Of a DNA stretch of 64,000 bases, positions 48,868-59,686 are shown piece after piece (the stretch's first letter is position 1; every line of letters starts with the position of its first letter). The stretch is from contig CM077820.1 of assembly GCA_039720395.1 (NCBI GenBank), positions 55,682,196 through 55,746,195 of the forward strand. The letters run 5' to 3'. The position numbers and the translations under genes are program-made. The notes below the pieces were generated by a model. That model was not told the origin of the DNA. It saw only the letters and a list, made by a program, of their open reading frames with translations, and ran no database searches. The stretch comes from Liquidambar formosana (lineage: Eukaryota; Streptophyta; Magnoliopsida; Saxifragales; Altingiaceae).

Positions 48868-49890
48868 GCAATCATTATGATGGAGCTGTCTTCAGGGGCT
48901 TGGAGACGGTAGAAAGGCTTCCCAAGGACAAGAACAACAAATCCAATGAAGACAGCCACCAGTGATACGAAAAAACCCCAGTACCAATCTAAATTCATGC
49001 TAACCCACATGATCACTGTGACTCCCACCATCGCTCCTAGCACTGAACCGAGTAAAAGGCAATTAAAAAGGCTTGGGAGAGCCTTCACTTCGTCAGGATC
49101 CTTCTGATTGAATTGGTCAGCACCAAGTGTGACAAGAGTTCCTCTAACTCCACCTGAACCTAATGCTAGCAAGCACAAGGAGGCATACAACGTGATTGCC
49201 ATACCACCTTCAACACAACTAGACTCGCCACAAGGCTTCGGGTGCAGTTTATCAAAATGAGCTTGAATTGTCAGCATAATCAAAGCCTACAAATGTTAGT
49301 GTAACGTACATCAATCTACAATATTATTGGATTTGTTTTGTTTATATGGTGGAAGTGCTCTTGTTTGACAATAAATTAATGGAGGATTTACCAGAAGTTC
49401 AAGTACACCAAAAATCAAACTTGTATGAAGTCTGCTTAGGTAGGCGTCCGAAATGAAGCCACCGAAGAGGGAAAATAAGAGAGTTGAACCCATGAAGTTT
49501 GTTAGAGTGTTAACAGAGCCAGACACATCAAAGTGCATCACAAGACGGAAATATAGGGCCATACTCGCCATGTTTGCCACAAAACCCATGTTATGGAGTG
49601 ATGTCAAGGCTATTTCATACAAGGGAATTAAATTAGAGAAACATGTGATCAATATCAACGCAAGCTAATATAAAACAATCTAACATAGTGAAATTAATTA
49701 ATGCTGGCCGGTGGTTTGCTTACTCAGAATGAACACGGTGGCTCTGAATCCACCCTTTTCCTTATCCGTTGGGTAGAGGAACTTGTAGCCCGCCTTGGTA
49801 ATTTCCTCACCCCCCTGCATGCACAAGGTATATATGAAACATTTCTCTCAGACAGAGAGAGATGATGATGGCGTGAGATCGACTTACCAT
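47120..49890 (-). CDS. NPF4: NPF4-type NRT1/PTR transporter, copy A
   Basis: A proton-coupled membrane transporter of the NRT1/PTR (NPF) family. Subfamily 4 members carry nitrate, abscisic acid or other hormones, so the substrate cannot be named here. Exons: 49890-49888 (ATG only), 49814-49724, 49609-49392, 49286-48864, 48751-48627, 47954-47120; 1695 nt and 564 residues, fully in frame, with about 12 hydrophobic segments expected. Conserved parts include TDKEKGGFRA, NTLTNFMGSTLLFSLFGGFI, LCLLALGSGGVRGTL, GADQFNQKDPDE, GKPFYRLQAPEDS, HTNQFRFLDKAA and FYWFLAILGCLNLANYLYWA. Relative to copy B it has His for Glu in the SL-ENMGF stretch of membrane segment 1 (SLHNMGF). Its C-terminus ends early (ESDSKPRP); a decayed version of B's tail follows the stop. 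The 3-nt first exon is supported by alignment to copy B. Confidence 0.88.
48836..48862 (+). repeat. (GA)n tract in an NPF copy A intron
   Basis: About 13 GA units lie immediately beside the donor of the exon ending at 48864, so the intron starts GTCTCTC on the gene strand. Confidence 0.7.
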
Positions 49891-50475
49891 GATGTAGACT
49901 TAGCTTGAGAGGTCTGGAAGGCAGCAGGCTAGTTGGAATAGATCGAAATATTGCCTGTGTAGATCGAGACTAGAGCCTAGAGCCCTAGAGGTGGTCTTCA
50001 AGATATGGCACAATCGCAGAAAAGAGACTTTCATGAAGCTTATGGCATTAAATTAGTTGCCTTTTACGGATAACCTGAATCTCATTCATAATCTCTTGAT
50101 AACAAACCAACCCATTAATTTGATGGGTTTATATGGATAATAAGATAAATTAATGTGGAAATGCATAATAATGTTATAATTAATGAAATCACATAAAGAA
50201 TGAAACCAATATCAAATATATTATTCTTTGACTTTTCTCCATTATATTCTCTTAATTAATCTCCTTCCTTGATATACTATATATCTTCTAATTCATTTTT
50301 ATATTCTCTTGATCCCCTTTTTTTGGTAGTCTTCTTTTTGATTTATTTCCTAAATACCTTTTGTTTTACATTTTGTTCTCTCTCACTTTTTAAAAAAGTG
50401 AGTTTCCTTTGTCCTCTCCTCGATCTATGGCCCTTTTAATGCCCTTTTACATAATCGTATCATGTTAACATCATA

Positions 50476-50624
50476 AAAATTAGGATTAGAATCCTCTCCA
50501 TTAACTAGACCGTCCAATTAAATCAAGACCATTGATATTTGGGGGGGCCCACATGATTTGAATTAATGGTTTAGATTTAACTGGACCATCTAGTAAGTTA
50601 AGGGAAGCCTAGTCCTAAAAATTA
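50476..50624. repeat. hairpin MITE
   Basis: The ends AAAAATTAGGATTAG and, reverse complemented, AATTTTTAGGACTAG pair. Inner words TAGACCGTCCAATTAAATCA and the right-arm counterpart TAGATGGTCCAGTTAAATCT continue the palindrome. About 149 bp, no coding sequence. Related to the hairpin at 45.7 kb. Confidence 0.6.
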
Positions 50625-51273
50625 CCTTGGAAATAATGGGTTGGACGCAAAATTGGTGTTTCATCATGGATTTATTACAAATTGGGTAAAGAATTGTACT
50701 ACATGTGATTAAGGGATTAGTCGAGGCCAAAGATGCCGACACCCTAATTATCAAAGAAAAACATGGAAGAAGAAAAATCTGAAGGAGAACACAGGGCTAT
50801 TATGGTAATGCAAATTGATGCCTATATATAATGAAGGGAATGAAATAGTAGCATATTGCAATTCTTCGAGTCACATGGATTTTAAAATATATATATATAT
50901 TTGTCCTTCTGCGTGCCGTTCGATTCTCTGGCGTTGTGTTAGTTGCTGAATAGGTTTTGTTTGGTTATGTCATTTGCTTTAAAAAATAACAAGGCTTAAT
51001 TAATTATGTGCCAACTTTAGCATCATGTCATATCAATTATTTTTATCTATATGTTTACCAAAATAAACAAAGATAAATGTAGCCATAACTAGACAAGCAT
51101 ACCGAAAAAAGCATTAGAATGAGTAGCGTTTTTGGTTAATTTGATTACTACTAGAAACCCATACCTACACAGGCCAGTATCATATATGGTCAAAAAGGGC
51201 TGGCACAGTTGCGCCCATCTAATACCAAAAGTACCAAAAGGCTTGCTTTTTATGACTCGATCGATCGGGAGGG

Positions 51274-51567
51274 TAATGCCCATTGCTCACTCTGTTTTTC
51301 GTTTTGTACTGATCCATGGCTCATTTGGCACGGGCCAAGCAAGCACTGTCATGCACAATAAACATAATATATCCTGGTCTTGTATGCACTGTTTATTAAT
51401 TATGCTATTTTAGTATTAGGATAATGCCCATTGCTCATTCTGTTTTTCGTTTTGTATCAATCCATGGCTCGTTTGGCACGGGCCAACCAAGCGCTGTCAT
51501 GCACAATAAACATACATATCCTGGTCTTGTCTGCACTGTCTATTAATTATGTTAATTTAGTAGTAGG
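51274..51567 (+). repeat. tandem duplication, two units of about 148 bp
   Basis: Unit 1 (51274-51421) and unit 2 (51422-51567) both read TAATGCCCATTGCTCA, TCTGTTTTTCGTTTTGTA, CATGGCTC, TTTGGCACGGGCCAA, CACTGTCATGCACAATAAAC-type words and ATATCCTGGTCTTGT, in the same order with scattered substitutions. A weaker echo of the middle part follows near 51590-51625. No coding role is evident. Confidence 0.8.
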
Positions 51568-52059
51568 AACTCATATGATCAACATGTTGATTTTATTTTT
51601 GTGTGCCAATCTATGGCTCTTTCAATTCGGCGGACTCTAGCTGGCTGCAATTTGCTTAGTTTGATCCATATCTCGAGCAATTCTTTGTTAATTATTATAA
51701 CTTTAAACAATAAATTAAATAGAATCAGGAGTCTGTTCAAGTGTCGAGCTCTTGCTTCCATTGCAGCAGCAGATCAATCACGGTGATATCTCTTATTTTA
51801 CGTGATATTGGGATTCATCTACTACATCTTCCTAAGGATGTCAGTGGATCGAGCGAGTTTGAACGGGAAGCCTCTTCCCAACCCCCCTTTATTAGGAATT
51901 ACCTCATCCTAACCCGTCTCAAACCCTTTTTGGATTTGACATCAAATTCTCATTCTTTTCTTTTTTTTTTTAAATCCAGAAAGAGAGGTAAAAGCATCAA
52001 AGAGGAATCAATGAATCCCAACTAGGTTGGCACCCAAAGCACTTACCATCATCTACCTT

Positions 52060-52605
52060 TAGCTCCAAATTTTATTGAAAAAAAAAAAAGAAGAAAACTA
52101 AAGTAAATAAAAAAGCATACAAGAAGATAAGGAAATAAAAACCAAACTGTCTGGTCTTGGTGGCTTATAATGCCACAATCCAGCTCACATAGGAAGAATA
52201 AAAAGGCATTCGAAAACTCTCAAACAAGAAAAAAACAAGCTTCAAAAAAGAGCTTACGAGACAAATCTATAAAAAGGAAGCCCCAACATATCTCTAGCAA
52301 GCTCAGAAGGAACAACACCAGAGTTTGCATGCCACCAAGTAAGATCAGAAAAATTGAGAGCCAAATTAGCTATTTTGTCTGCAACAGAATTACCTTCTCT
52401 GTAAATATGAGAAAAAATCACACTCATCTTCTTAATGAGAGAAAGACAGTTTCGCCATTCATTTAACAAGGGCTAAGGAGGCTTAAATGTATAATTCTGC
52501 AAGGAGGAAATAACAGCCGAGGAATCACTTTCAATCCATAAACTATGCCAACCTTTCTCCCAAGCAAAAGAAACTGCAAGAATCACATTCATCAAATTCT
52601 CATTC
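52060..52605 (-). pseudogene. degenerate LINE RNase H fragment, second family
   Basis: On the minus strand, from about 52600: AVSFAWEKGWHSLWIESDSS (RNase H, with D), an in-frame TAG at 52473-52475, then SVIFSHIYREGNSVADKIAN and LARDMLGLPFYRFVS with a stop at 52254-52256. The IYREGN-VAD signature is typical of plant LINE RNase H domains. An AATAAAA word near 52070 (minus strand) may mark the 3' end. The sequence differs clearly from the LINE at 46.1 kb. The internal stop shows it is inactive. Confidence 0.65.
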
Positions 52606-53467
52606 TTGTCCCAATTAAAATTTTAAAAACCCAATCCTGCCCTGCCCCATCTCATCCCATCCCATCCCCTTTATGTTTGGCGAGATGAGGCGGAATGAAA
52701 AACTCATTATGTCTAGTAACCTAGTTAGATTTGCTATTAAAAAAAAAAATGGTGAAAAACAATCTTCTTTATTTTCCTCATTTATAATGAGAAATTTCAA
52801 AAATTCATTGATTAAATTCATGAAACCACTTTCAATTTGAAAACACTATATGAAGATTAATAAAATACCACATAACAACCAAAAAATAGTTACATCATAA
52901 AATTTGAGTAATACTATTTCACCCATATTCTTCCACCTAACTATACATACGTCGCAATTTCTTTTTTATTTTTTATTTTTTTCATATTGGGACCCACATG
53001 ATATCTTTCACCTATTTAGTTTTGATACATAAAATGGGTGGTAAAAATATGAGTAATAAAAGATGTGTGGAGTATCATTTTTCAAAAAAATTATTCACAG
53101 TGGGTTGATGTGAGAAAAGAAAGGATCCTGCACACATAAATAAACTTTCGAAGATTGACTTACTAATTAAGTAGGAAATATAATGGTACACAACCAAGTA
53201 TGAAAATAACTACATAAGGGTCAAAGAATTCGATCGAGACCTCGAAGCGTCATGCAACACGTACACATTCTCACAAAGCTTGTCCAAAGAAGATTCCTAG
53301 TAAAATCAAACACACAAGAACAGGAATAGAGAGAAAGAAAACCCCATTTCAACATTCCAAGGTCAGCGCCACCGCCGTTTTTTAAGTTCTTAGCAGCTAT
53401 TTCCTGTAAAATAAAAGCTTTCTGTCCTCGTTTATCTGGATGGCCTGGGGGTTCATTAATTTGCTAA

Positions 53468-56400
53468 TTATTTTTCTTTAGCATCGTCTGCAGTGTTAGG
53501 AGAGGAGGTTCCATTTTTTTCTCTAGCATCGTCTGTGGTGTTAGGATCTGAGGTTCCATTTCTTTTCTCTCCATCATCTTGAGTGCTAATTTCTTCTTTC
53601 GAGGTTTCATTTCTTCTCTCAGCTCCATCGTCTTGAGTTCTTTCTTGTTTGAGGAAAGGTGATCCTTTTGAAGGTGCTTTTGGTATGGGCTCGGGTTCAG
53701 GCTCAGAGTCCTCTATTTTGTACTTGTACCATGAGGCCCAGTAGAGATAGTTTGCAAAGTTGAGGCAGCTAAGGATAGCTAAGAACCAGTAGAAGAGGTT
53801 CAAATTATTCTTGTCTAAAAGTTCCCCCTCTAACCACCCTTGCTTGCTTGGAGCTATTCTCTTGGTCACGGCGTTTATGAGATTGACAAAGATAGAACTC
53901 AAGAAGTAGCCAAAAGATAGCGATAACCATGTAAACGAAGTAGAAAGCGATTTCATGCCCGCCGGTGCTTCCTTGTAGAAAAACTCCATCATTCCCACAA
54001 GAGTGAACATGTCTGCGATTCCAAAAATTCCATATTGATAGGACAGCCAAAAAAGACTTATTTTTATCCCTTTATTTCCTTGGTTCTTTCTCTTCACTTC
54101 CACCACGCCAGCTATAGCCATCGAGATGACCGAGAGAACTAGCCCAATTCCAACCCGTTGAAGTTGCGTGATCCCCGTTGGATGTTGAGTGAACTTTCGA
54201 ACGAAAGGAACGAAAACGAGCTCATAGAGGGGAAGGAGAATGTTCATGAAAATGAGTGGGATGACAGGAATTGATGGGGCAGGAACCTTTAAGGAGCCAA
54301 GATGGGGATCCATGAGGCTTCCTTGTTGTACTGAGAATGTCTGGAGCTGTGCTAAACATGTATTCATTATGATGGTACTGCCAATGATGGGCATCATTCT
54401 TGTTAGGATCTTCACTTCTTCAACTTGGGTCACCGTGCAAACTTTCCCCGGCTGTGGTTTTGAGCCTTCGCAGAGAATGGCAGCTTTGTCTAGGAATCTG
54501 TTTCAACAAATCCAATTTATTAATTTTCAACACGGAACGCAATATATATTCGATCCCAAGTGTTCAATGTGTGTGAGAGGCGCTCTTTTTGCCATAAATC
54601 TACTTTAATTAGTCTTAGCTGCACCCTGAACAAAATTAAAAATAAAAATAAAATATAGATGGTGCCAAGTATAAACATGATACTCCTTCCGTTCCTATTT
54701 AAGTGGCCTACTAGAATGTTCCAAAATAATTGTCACATTCATAAAGTCAATGATTTTTCTTATTTGATTTCCTAAAATACCCTTGAAAGGATATTCTCTC
54801 TTTTTACAATATTTTGTACACTTGAGGGTAACATTGGAAAGTTGAAACATATGTGTTGATGTGAAAGCATTTAATAGGGTCTCCTAAAAAAAACGTGTTT
54901 TTTCAAAAAGAACGGTCAATTAGGAACGGATGAATAATATGTCTAAATCATCATCAGCTCCATAACCATTGTCATAATTCTGCAGACATGCATATATGGT
55001 ACCTATGACTGACATATATAGTTCATGTAAACAGGGCGAAAACTAGAATCTGGCCCGACTTCAGTCCTAATTGACGTAAAATGTCAGGCAGCCTTATATA
55101 AAGTTATTAAACTTGAGACGCATGGGATCGATCTGTGGCAAGGAACACCTGCTTTGGCTGCTTCCATATATCAAATCATTGTGGAAATAGCCAAATGGTT
55201 TTGCCTCAGCTGGCAATAGCTCTTGCCTTAAACTTTTACATAATATATATATATATATATAGCAGTGGCATTACCTAAATTGGTTGGTGTGTGGAATTTT
55301 TTCCCCCGTAGAAATTGCTTCTTTATCACTTATCTCATACAGTTGGTCAGGGTTCTCTGGTAGTGACAGATTTCGGTTTTTGATTGCTGCCACTATGACC
55401 TGTCCAATTAAACGCACAAAAGGAATGATGCATATAAACGTTAGGCATTAGGCATTGATTATGAATACGTGTGTGTGTGAGAAAGAGATACCTGCGTGAT
55501 CCTTATGAAGGGACTGTCTCCAGGAGCTTGGATGCGGAAGAAAGGCTTCCCAAGTGCAAAAACCACAAAACCAATGAAGGCACTCATCAGTGATGTGAAA
55601 AAACCCCAGTGCCATCCTTTGTTGGTGCTAATCCAAACGATGACTGTGACTCCCACCATGGCTCCTAGGGTGATACTGAGTGTGAGCCAATTAAAAAAGG
55701 TTGCGAGAGCCTTCACTTCATTTGGATCTTTGCGATCATTGAATTGGTCAGCACCGTGTGCAGGAAGAGCTCCTCTAACTCCACCTGAACCCAATGCTAA
55801 CAAGCACAAGGAGGTATAAAGCATGACTGCTATACCACCCTCAACACAACTTGACTTGCCACAATTGTGCGGGTGCAGTTTGTTCGAATAAGCTTGAATT
55901 ATCACCATAATCAAAGCCTACAATTATGTGTACATCAGTAATCTAGCTACAATTAATATATATAATTAATGGACTTTGTTTTTTTCTAGCTATATATATG
56001 ATATGAGTGTTGAGTGTTTGTGTTTGAGTTTGAGCTTATATATGTTGAATTATATCGAATTCATATACGCTAGGAGTATATATAATCAGAGAGTTTGAGA
56101 TTGAATAAGTATTTACCACTAGATCCACTGCTCCAAAAACCAGAACTGTATGGAATCTGGTTAAGAAAGTGTCAGAAATGAATCCACCCACGAGGGAAAG
56201 CAAGAAGGTTGTACCCAGAAAGTTTGTAACAGTGTTAGAAGCGCCAGACGGGTGGAAGTGCATCACACTAATGAAATATAGGACCAGGCTCACCATTATA
56301 GCTATGAAACCCATGTTCTCGAGTGATGCCAAGGCTATTTAACACAACGGAAATAAGAGAAACATGTGATCAACATCGATCAACGCACGCAAGCTTTAGA

Positions 56401-56570
56401 GAAAAAAAATAAAAAAAGAAGGAAAAAACCAGCTTAATGAGTGAACTGTTGGCCGCTTGCTTACCAAAAATGAACGTGGCGGCTCTAAATCCACCTTTTT
56501 CCTTATCCACTGGAGAGAGAGACTTGTCACCTGCCATGGTAGCTTCCTTATCCCCCTGCGTGCTTACCAT
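53468..56570 (-). CDS. NPF4: NPF4-type NRT1/PTR transporter, copy B
   Basis: A tandem paralogue of copy A, about 3.6 kb upstream on the same strand. Exons: 56570-56465, 56334-56117, 55917-55492, 55399-55275, 54497-53468; 1905 nt, 634 residues, no frame breaks. Exon sizes 218 and 125 are identical to those of copy A. Motifs: VDKEKGGFRAATFIF, SLENMGFIAIMVSLVLYF, NTVTNFLGTTFLLSLVGGFI, LALGSGGVRGAL, GADQFNDRKDPNEVKAL, GKPFFRIQAPGDS, HTNQFRFLDKAA, APAGMKSLSTSFTWLS and FYWFLAILSCLNFANYLYWA. The C-terminal tail is about 75 residues longer than in copy A and ends with repeats of the NGTSSPNTADDAKEK kind; it should face the cytosol. The N-terminus MVSTQ arises from what is an intron in copy A. The substrate is unknown; NPF4 relatives move nitrate or abscisic acid. 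Intron 4 contains a Stowaway element. Confidence 0.9.
54683..54934. mobile_element. Stowaway MITE in NPF copy B intron 4
   Basis: The ends CTCCTTCCGTTCCTATTTAA and, reverse complemented, TTCATCCGTTCCTAATTGAC are inverted, with TA on both sides (54681-54682 and 54935-54936). 252 bp, no ORF. It lies between exons 55399-55275 and 54497-53468. Copy A has no counterpart in the matching intron, so the insertion came after the duplication or was lost from A. Confidence 0.75.
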
Positions 56571-58011
56571 GGTAGAGACTTGCTTGAAGGTAGGATAGAA
56601 ATGCTTGTGTAGCTAGAGGGTGGCCTTGATCAACATATAACACAAAATTAGAGACTCTGTTTATAACGCTCATGGCATCAAATTGATCGCCTTTAGTTGT
56701 CCATTCTGGTTCTCCATCTTTCTCTCTCTCTCTCTTTGTCTCTATTAATGTAGAAGTATCGTTGGTGGTATACATGCCAAAGTGTAATCGCCTATGTCGA
56801 ACAGAAAATGAAATTATGAGGTTTATGCCCTGTACCCCCGCAAAAAATTGCGGGACTAATTAGGTGGACTTGGATCTTTACGCAATGGGAAAAACAGGGC
56901 GAAGGTTGCAATGATGGCTGTGGATGCGCAGACATTTAATTGTTTTTAACGTACACATGGATTCGTGTCTTTATGCATTAGACCCGTCCGTGTGTCTGGG
57001 CCAGCAGGAGAACGGCTCAGCCATCATTGCAAACACCTCAGCCGAGTCTCTTGTAGTCTTGTTTGAATCTCTCTTTGTCCTTTTAGTCTTGTTAATTATG
57101 TGGGTTGGAAATTTGATCATGCAGGACTAGTCCTCCCTCAATATATGCGCACATTTCTTACTCTTTTAATTTAATTAGGCATTTATTCTAAGACCCATGT
57201 CATGATGATTGAGCTTAAAAATACAAAATCAAAAGGATCTAATTTGATGTCTCTAGCTAGAGCCTCATTATGTCTTTGGAAGTGCGTGGTTATCAGTGTC
57301 ATCATCTCATCCCTCTTTGCCATTATCCACGGAGCCTCAAGTGGTCCAATTCTAAGTTTCTTCAAAACTCGTGGTTGTATATATATATATATATATATAT
57401 ATATTACACTATGATAAAAACCATGTATATATGTTTCAATATTGTTATAACTAATTTTAAATTAAAGGTAGCCAGAGTGACAACTTTAGCGCGTATGTCA
57501 ATCATATTAAATATTTATGTGGGATGGGGGATTAATTAGGCAATTGAATTTTGGGCAAAACTATATATTAATGTCATGAACTTTACCACTAATTTCATCA
57601 CGTTGGAGCCTCAACCATTTCCTACCATACTCATCTCATATGCATGGCATCATAAGATGATTGCGAAGATGAAAATTAGTCTCACATAATGGCAATTTCA
57701 TGTGAGTGCAGAGACACCACATCGAAAAATTAGTCGAGACTCCATTAGGGACACTTCTTTGGCGTTAGATGGACCCTCGCATGAGCGCATGTGTTATTGA
57801 TTTAAATGGTCATCTCAGAGTAGCTTACATTAAAATACTTATTAATAGATCGGACGACTGCGGGTAGTTTTTTGTATATATGAAATAATGTAAACTGGTT
57901 TGGTTGGATCGATTCTAAGACTCATGGTGTTACAACGTTGGGAGTTGAAACATGAATCTTATGTGTGTTTATAAGGGGTTCTTAACCACTAGATCGACCA
58001 CTTATTATTAA
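56571..58011. other. upstream of NPF copy B; intergenic
   Basis: The near part should be the promoter of copy B; a CT/GA tract is seen at about 56720-56738. A (TA)n tract lies at about 57379-57405. A perfect 15-bp inverted repeat sits at 56906-56920/57018-57032. No gene found. Confidence 0.45.
56906..57032. repeat. perfect 15-bp inverted repeat
   Basis: TTGCAATGATGGCTG at 56906-56920 and its exact complement CAGCCATCATTGCAA at 57018-57032, 97 bp apart. The arms could form a stem; the sequence between is not obviously paired. About 400 bp upstream of NPF copy B on its 5' side. Confidence 0.7.
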
Positions 58012-58600
58012 AGGGAAATATCCAAAAACTCCCTAAAAAATAATTTCATATCCAAAAACTCTATTAAATATTTTTCCTATCCATCTAATCTAAATACTAA
58101 AAGAATCATATCTATTAACTCCAATCAGTTAATTTTTGGTTACTATTGTTGAAAGAAAAGAGTGATCCGACTAAAATGTCTTTCTTTGACATTAATATGT
58201 TTAATAAAAAAATTGCATATTTAATTGAATTTGTAATTTTATCCTTTTTAATGTAATTAGAAAAAATTTAACTATCATGAATTAATTCTTCTCTAATGTA
58301 CACATGGGGGGAATGGAGAAGAAAAAGAGAGAGTGGGAGAGTAGGTATGCAAATTTGGCAAAAGAGAGGGTAAAAGGGAAAATTCACTTAAATATGCATT
58401 TTTGTCATTAAACATATTATTGTGAAAAAAGGGCATTTTAGTCGGATCGGTCTTTTCTTTTAGGCGTAGTAAACAAAAATTTAACTGATTGGAGTAAATG
58501 GATATAATTCTTTTTTATTTGGATTAGATGGATAGGAAAAATATTTAATTGGGTTTTTAGATATGATTTTATATTTGAGGGAGGTTTTGGATATTTCCTC
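58012..58600. mobile_element. Mutator-like foldback MITE with long inverted arms
   Basis: The left arm starts AGGGAAATATCCAAAAACTC and the right arm, reverse complemented, GAGGAAATATCCAAAACCTC. Both continue through ATTAAATATTTTTCCTATCC and CCAATCAGTTAA-type words, and TGTCATTAAACATATTA-type words pair further in, so the arms are about 200 bp. The flanks TATTATTAA (58003-58011 and 58601-58609) form a 9-bp target duplication, as expected for a Mutator-type element. No coding sequence. Confidence 0.75.
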
Positions 58601-58609
58601 TATTATTAA

Positions 58610-59686
58610 TGTGAAATAACTCACCAGTCACCACACATATTTTTTAATGTTAAGTGTACAAATTTCATCTTTTATAATTATTTTAAAGATTTATTATTTT
58701 TAAATTATACAACCAGTCTTACCAGTAACCCGACTGTTGAACCAGTGCCCCAATCTCTAAACCGGATCAATATCCGGTTTGGGTTTAATAACTATGGATC
58801 GTATATTAAATTGGAAACATTGAAATTCATAGTAAAGTTTGTAACACTAATACGTAAGTATTTGCCCATGAATTTTTTTATCCCGTTTGAGTGACCAATG
58901 AAGAAAGGCTTACTTGGTTATTAACTTATTATAATACCTTAATCCGGATATACCTTAATTGGTTATTATAAATTAAGTCTCATTTTTAATCTTCAATTAA
59001 TGCTAACTTGGCTATTATAAAAGCTCCAGCTAAGTTCTTATCCTGTCCTGTGTACAAGTAGTACCCGAAGCTAATTTTCTTTAGAAGAAAACAAAAAATA
59101 TATCCCTGAGCTATGGCATAATCATAGAGTTTCTCCTCGAGATCCACCCCATCAACTAGTTGAAAGATCTATGTTATCTCAACCTTTATAGAGTGAACCT
59201 TACAAAATTATGTAGTACAGAGTAACTTGTTAATCCCACTACAAAAGAAGAAAAATGAAAATCCCTTGATCACCCTTCGGTTAATTTTTATCTTTAATCC
59301 CTTTCTGGATTCTTATTGGTGTAGAGCATGCAATCCCTTATCTTAACTTTGTGTTCGAGCAACCCAAATTCGAGATTTCCAACATTTCTTCACAAATATA
59401 TAGAGTAGTTTTTTTTATAGGCAGAGGAAATTTTATTAGAATTAAAAGAAATATATTACACCAAAAAACCAATAGCACCATCCTACGTGCCAAACCATAA
59501 TGATGTACACAATATTTCCAAAAAGGCAACTTGATCAGTCTTTTTTATAGTTGTTGTACACGTACAAGATCATGAATTTGTTGAAGTTCTAGTTTATATA
59601 TATGAAAAGAAATTACGAACATTAACATATACATTGGGAGTTGTATCTTTTGTATTATTTGTGGGTCATGAGATATATATTGGGTC
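58610..59686. other. intergenic; possible LINE tail
   Basis: No gene seen. At about 59405-59530 the minus strand encodes a short stretch ending with AATAAAATTTCCTCTGCCTATAAAAAA, the style of a LINE 3' end, too short to be certain. The left half of a hairpin MITE begins near 59615. Confidence 0.35.

Larger units (their letters stand above)
49891..53467. other. spacer between the two NPF copies
   Basis: About 3.6 kb. It contains the upstream region of copy A, a hairpin MITE at 50.48 kb, a tandem duplication at 51.27-51.57 kb and a degenerate LINE RNase H fragment at about 52.06-52.6 kb. No other gene seen. Confidence 0.5.
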
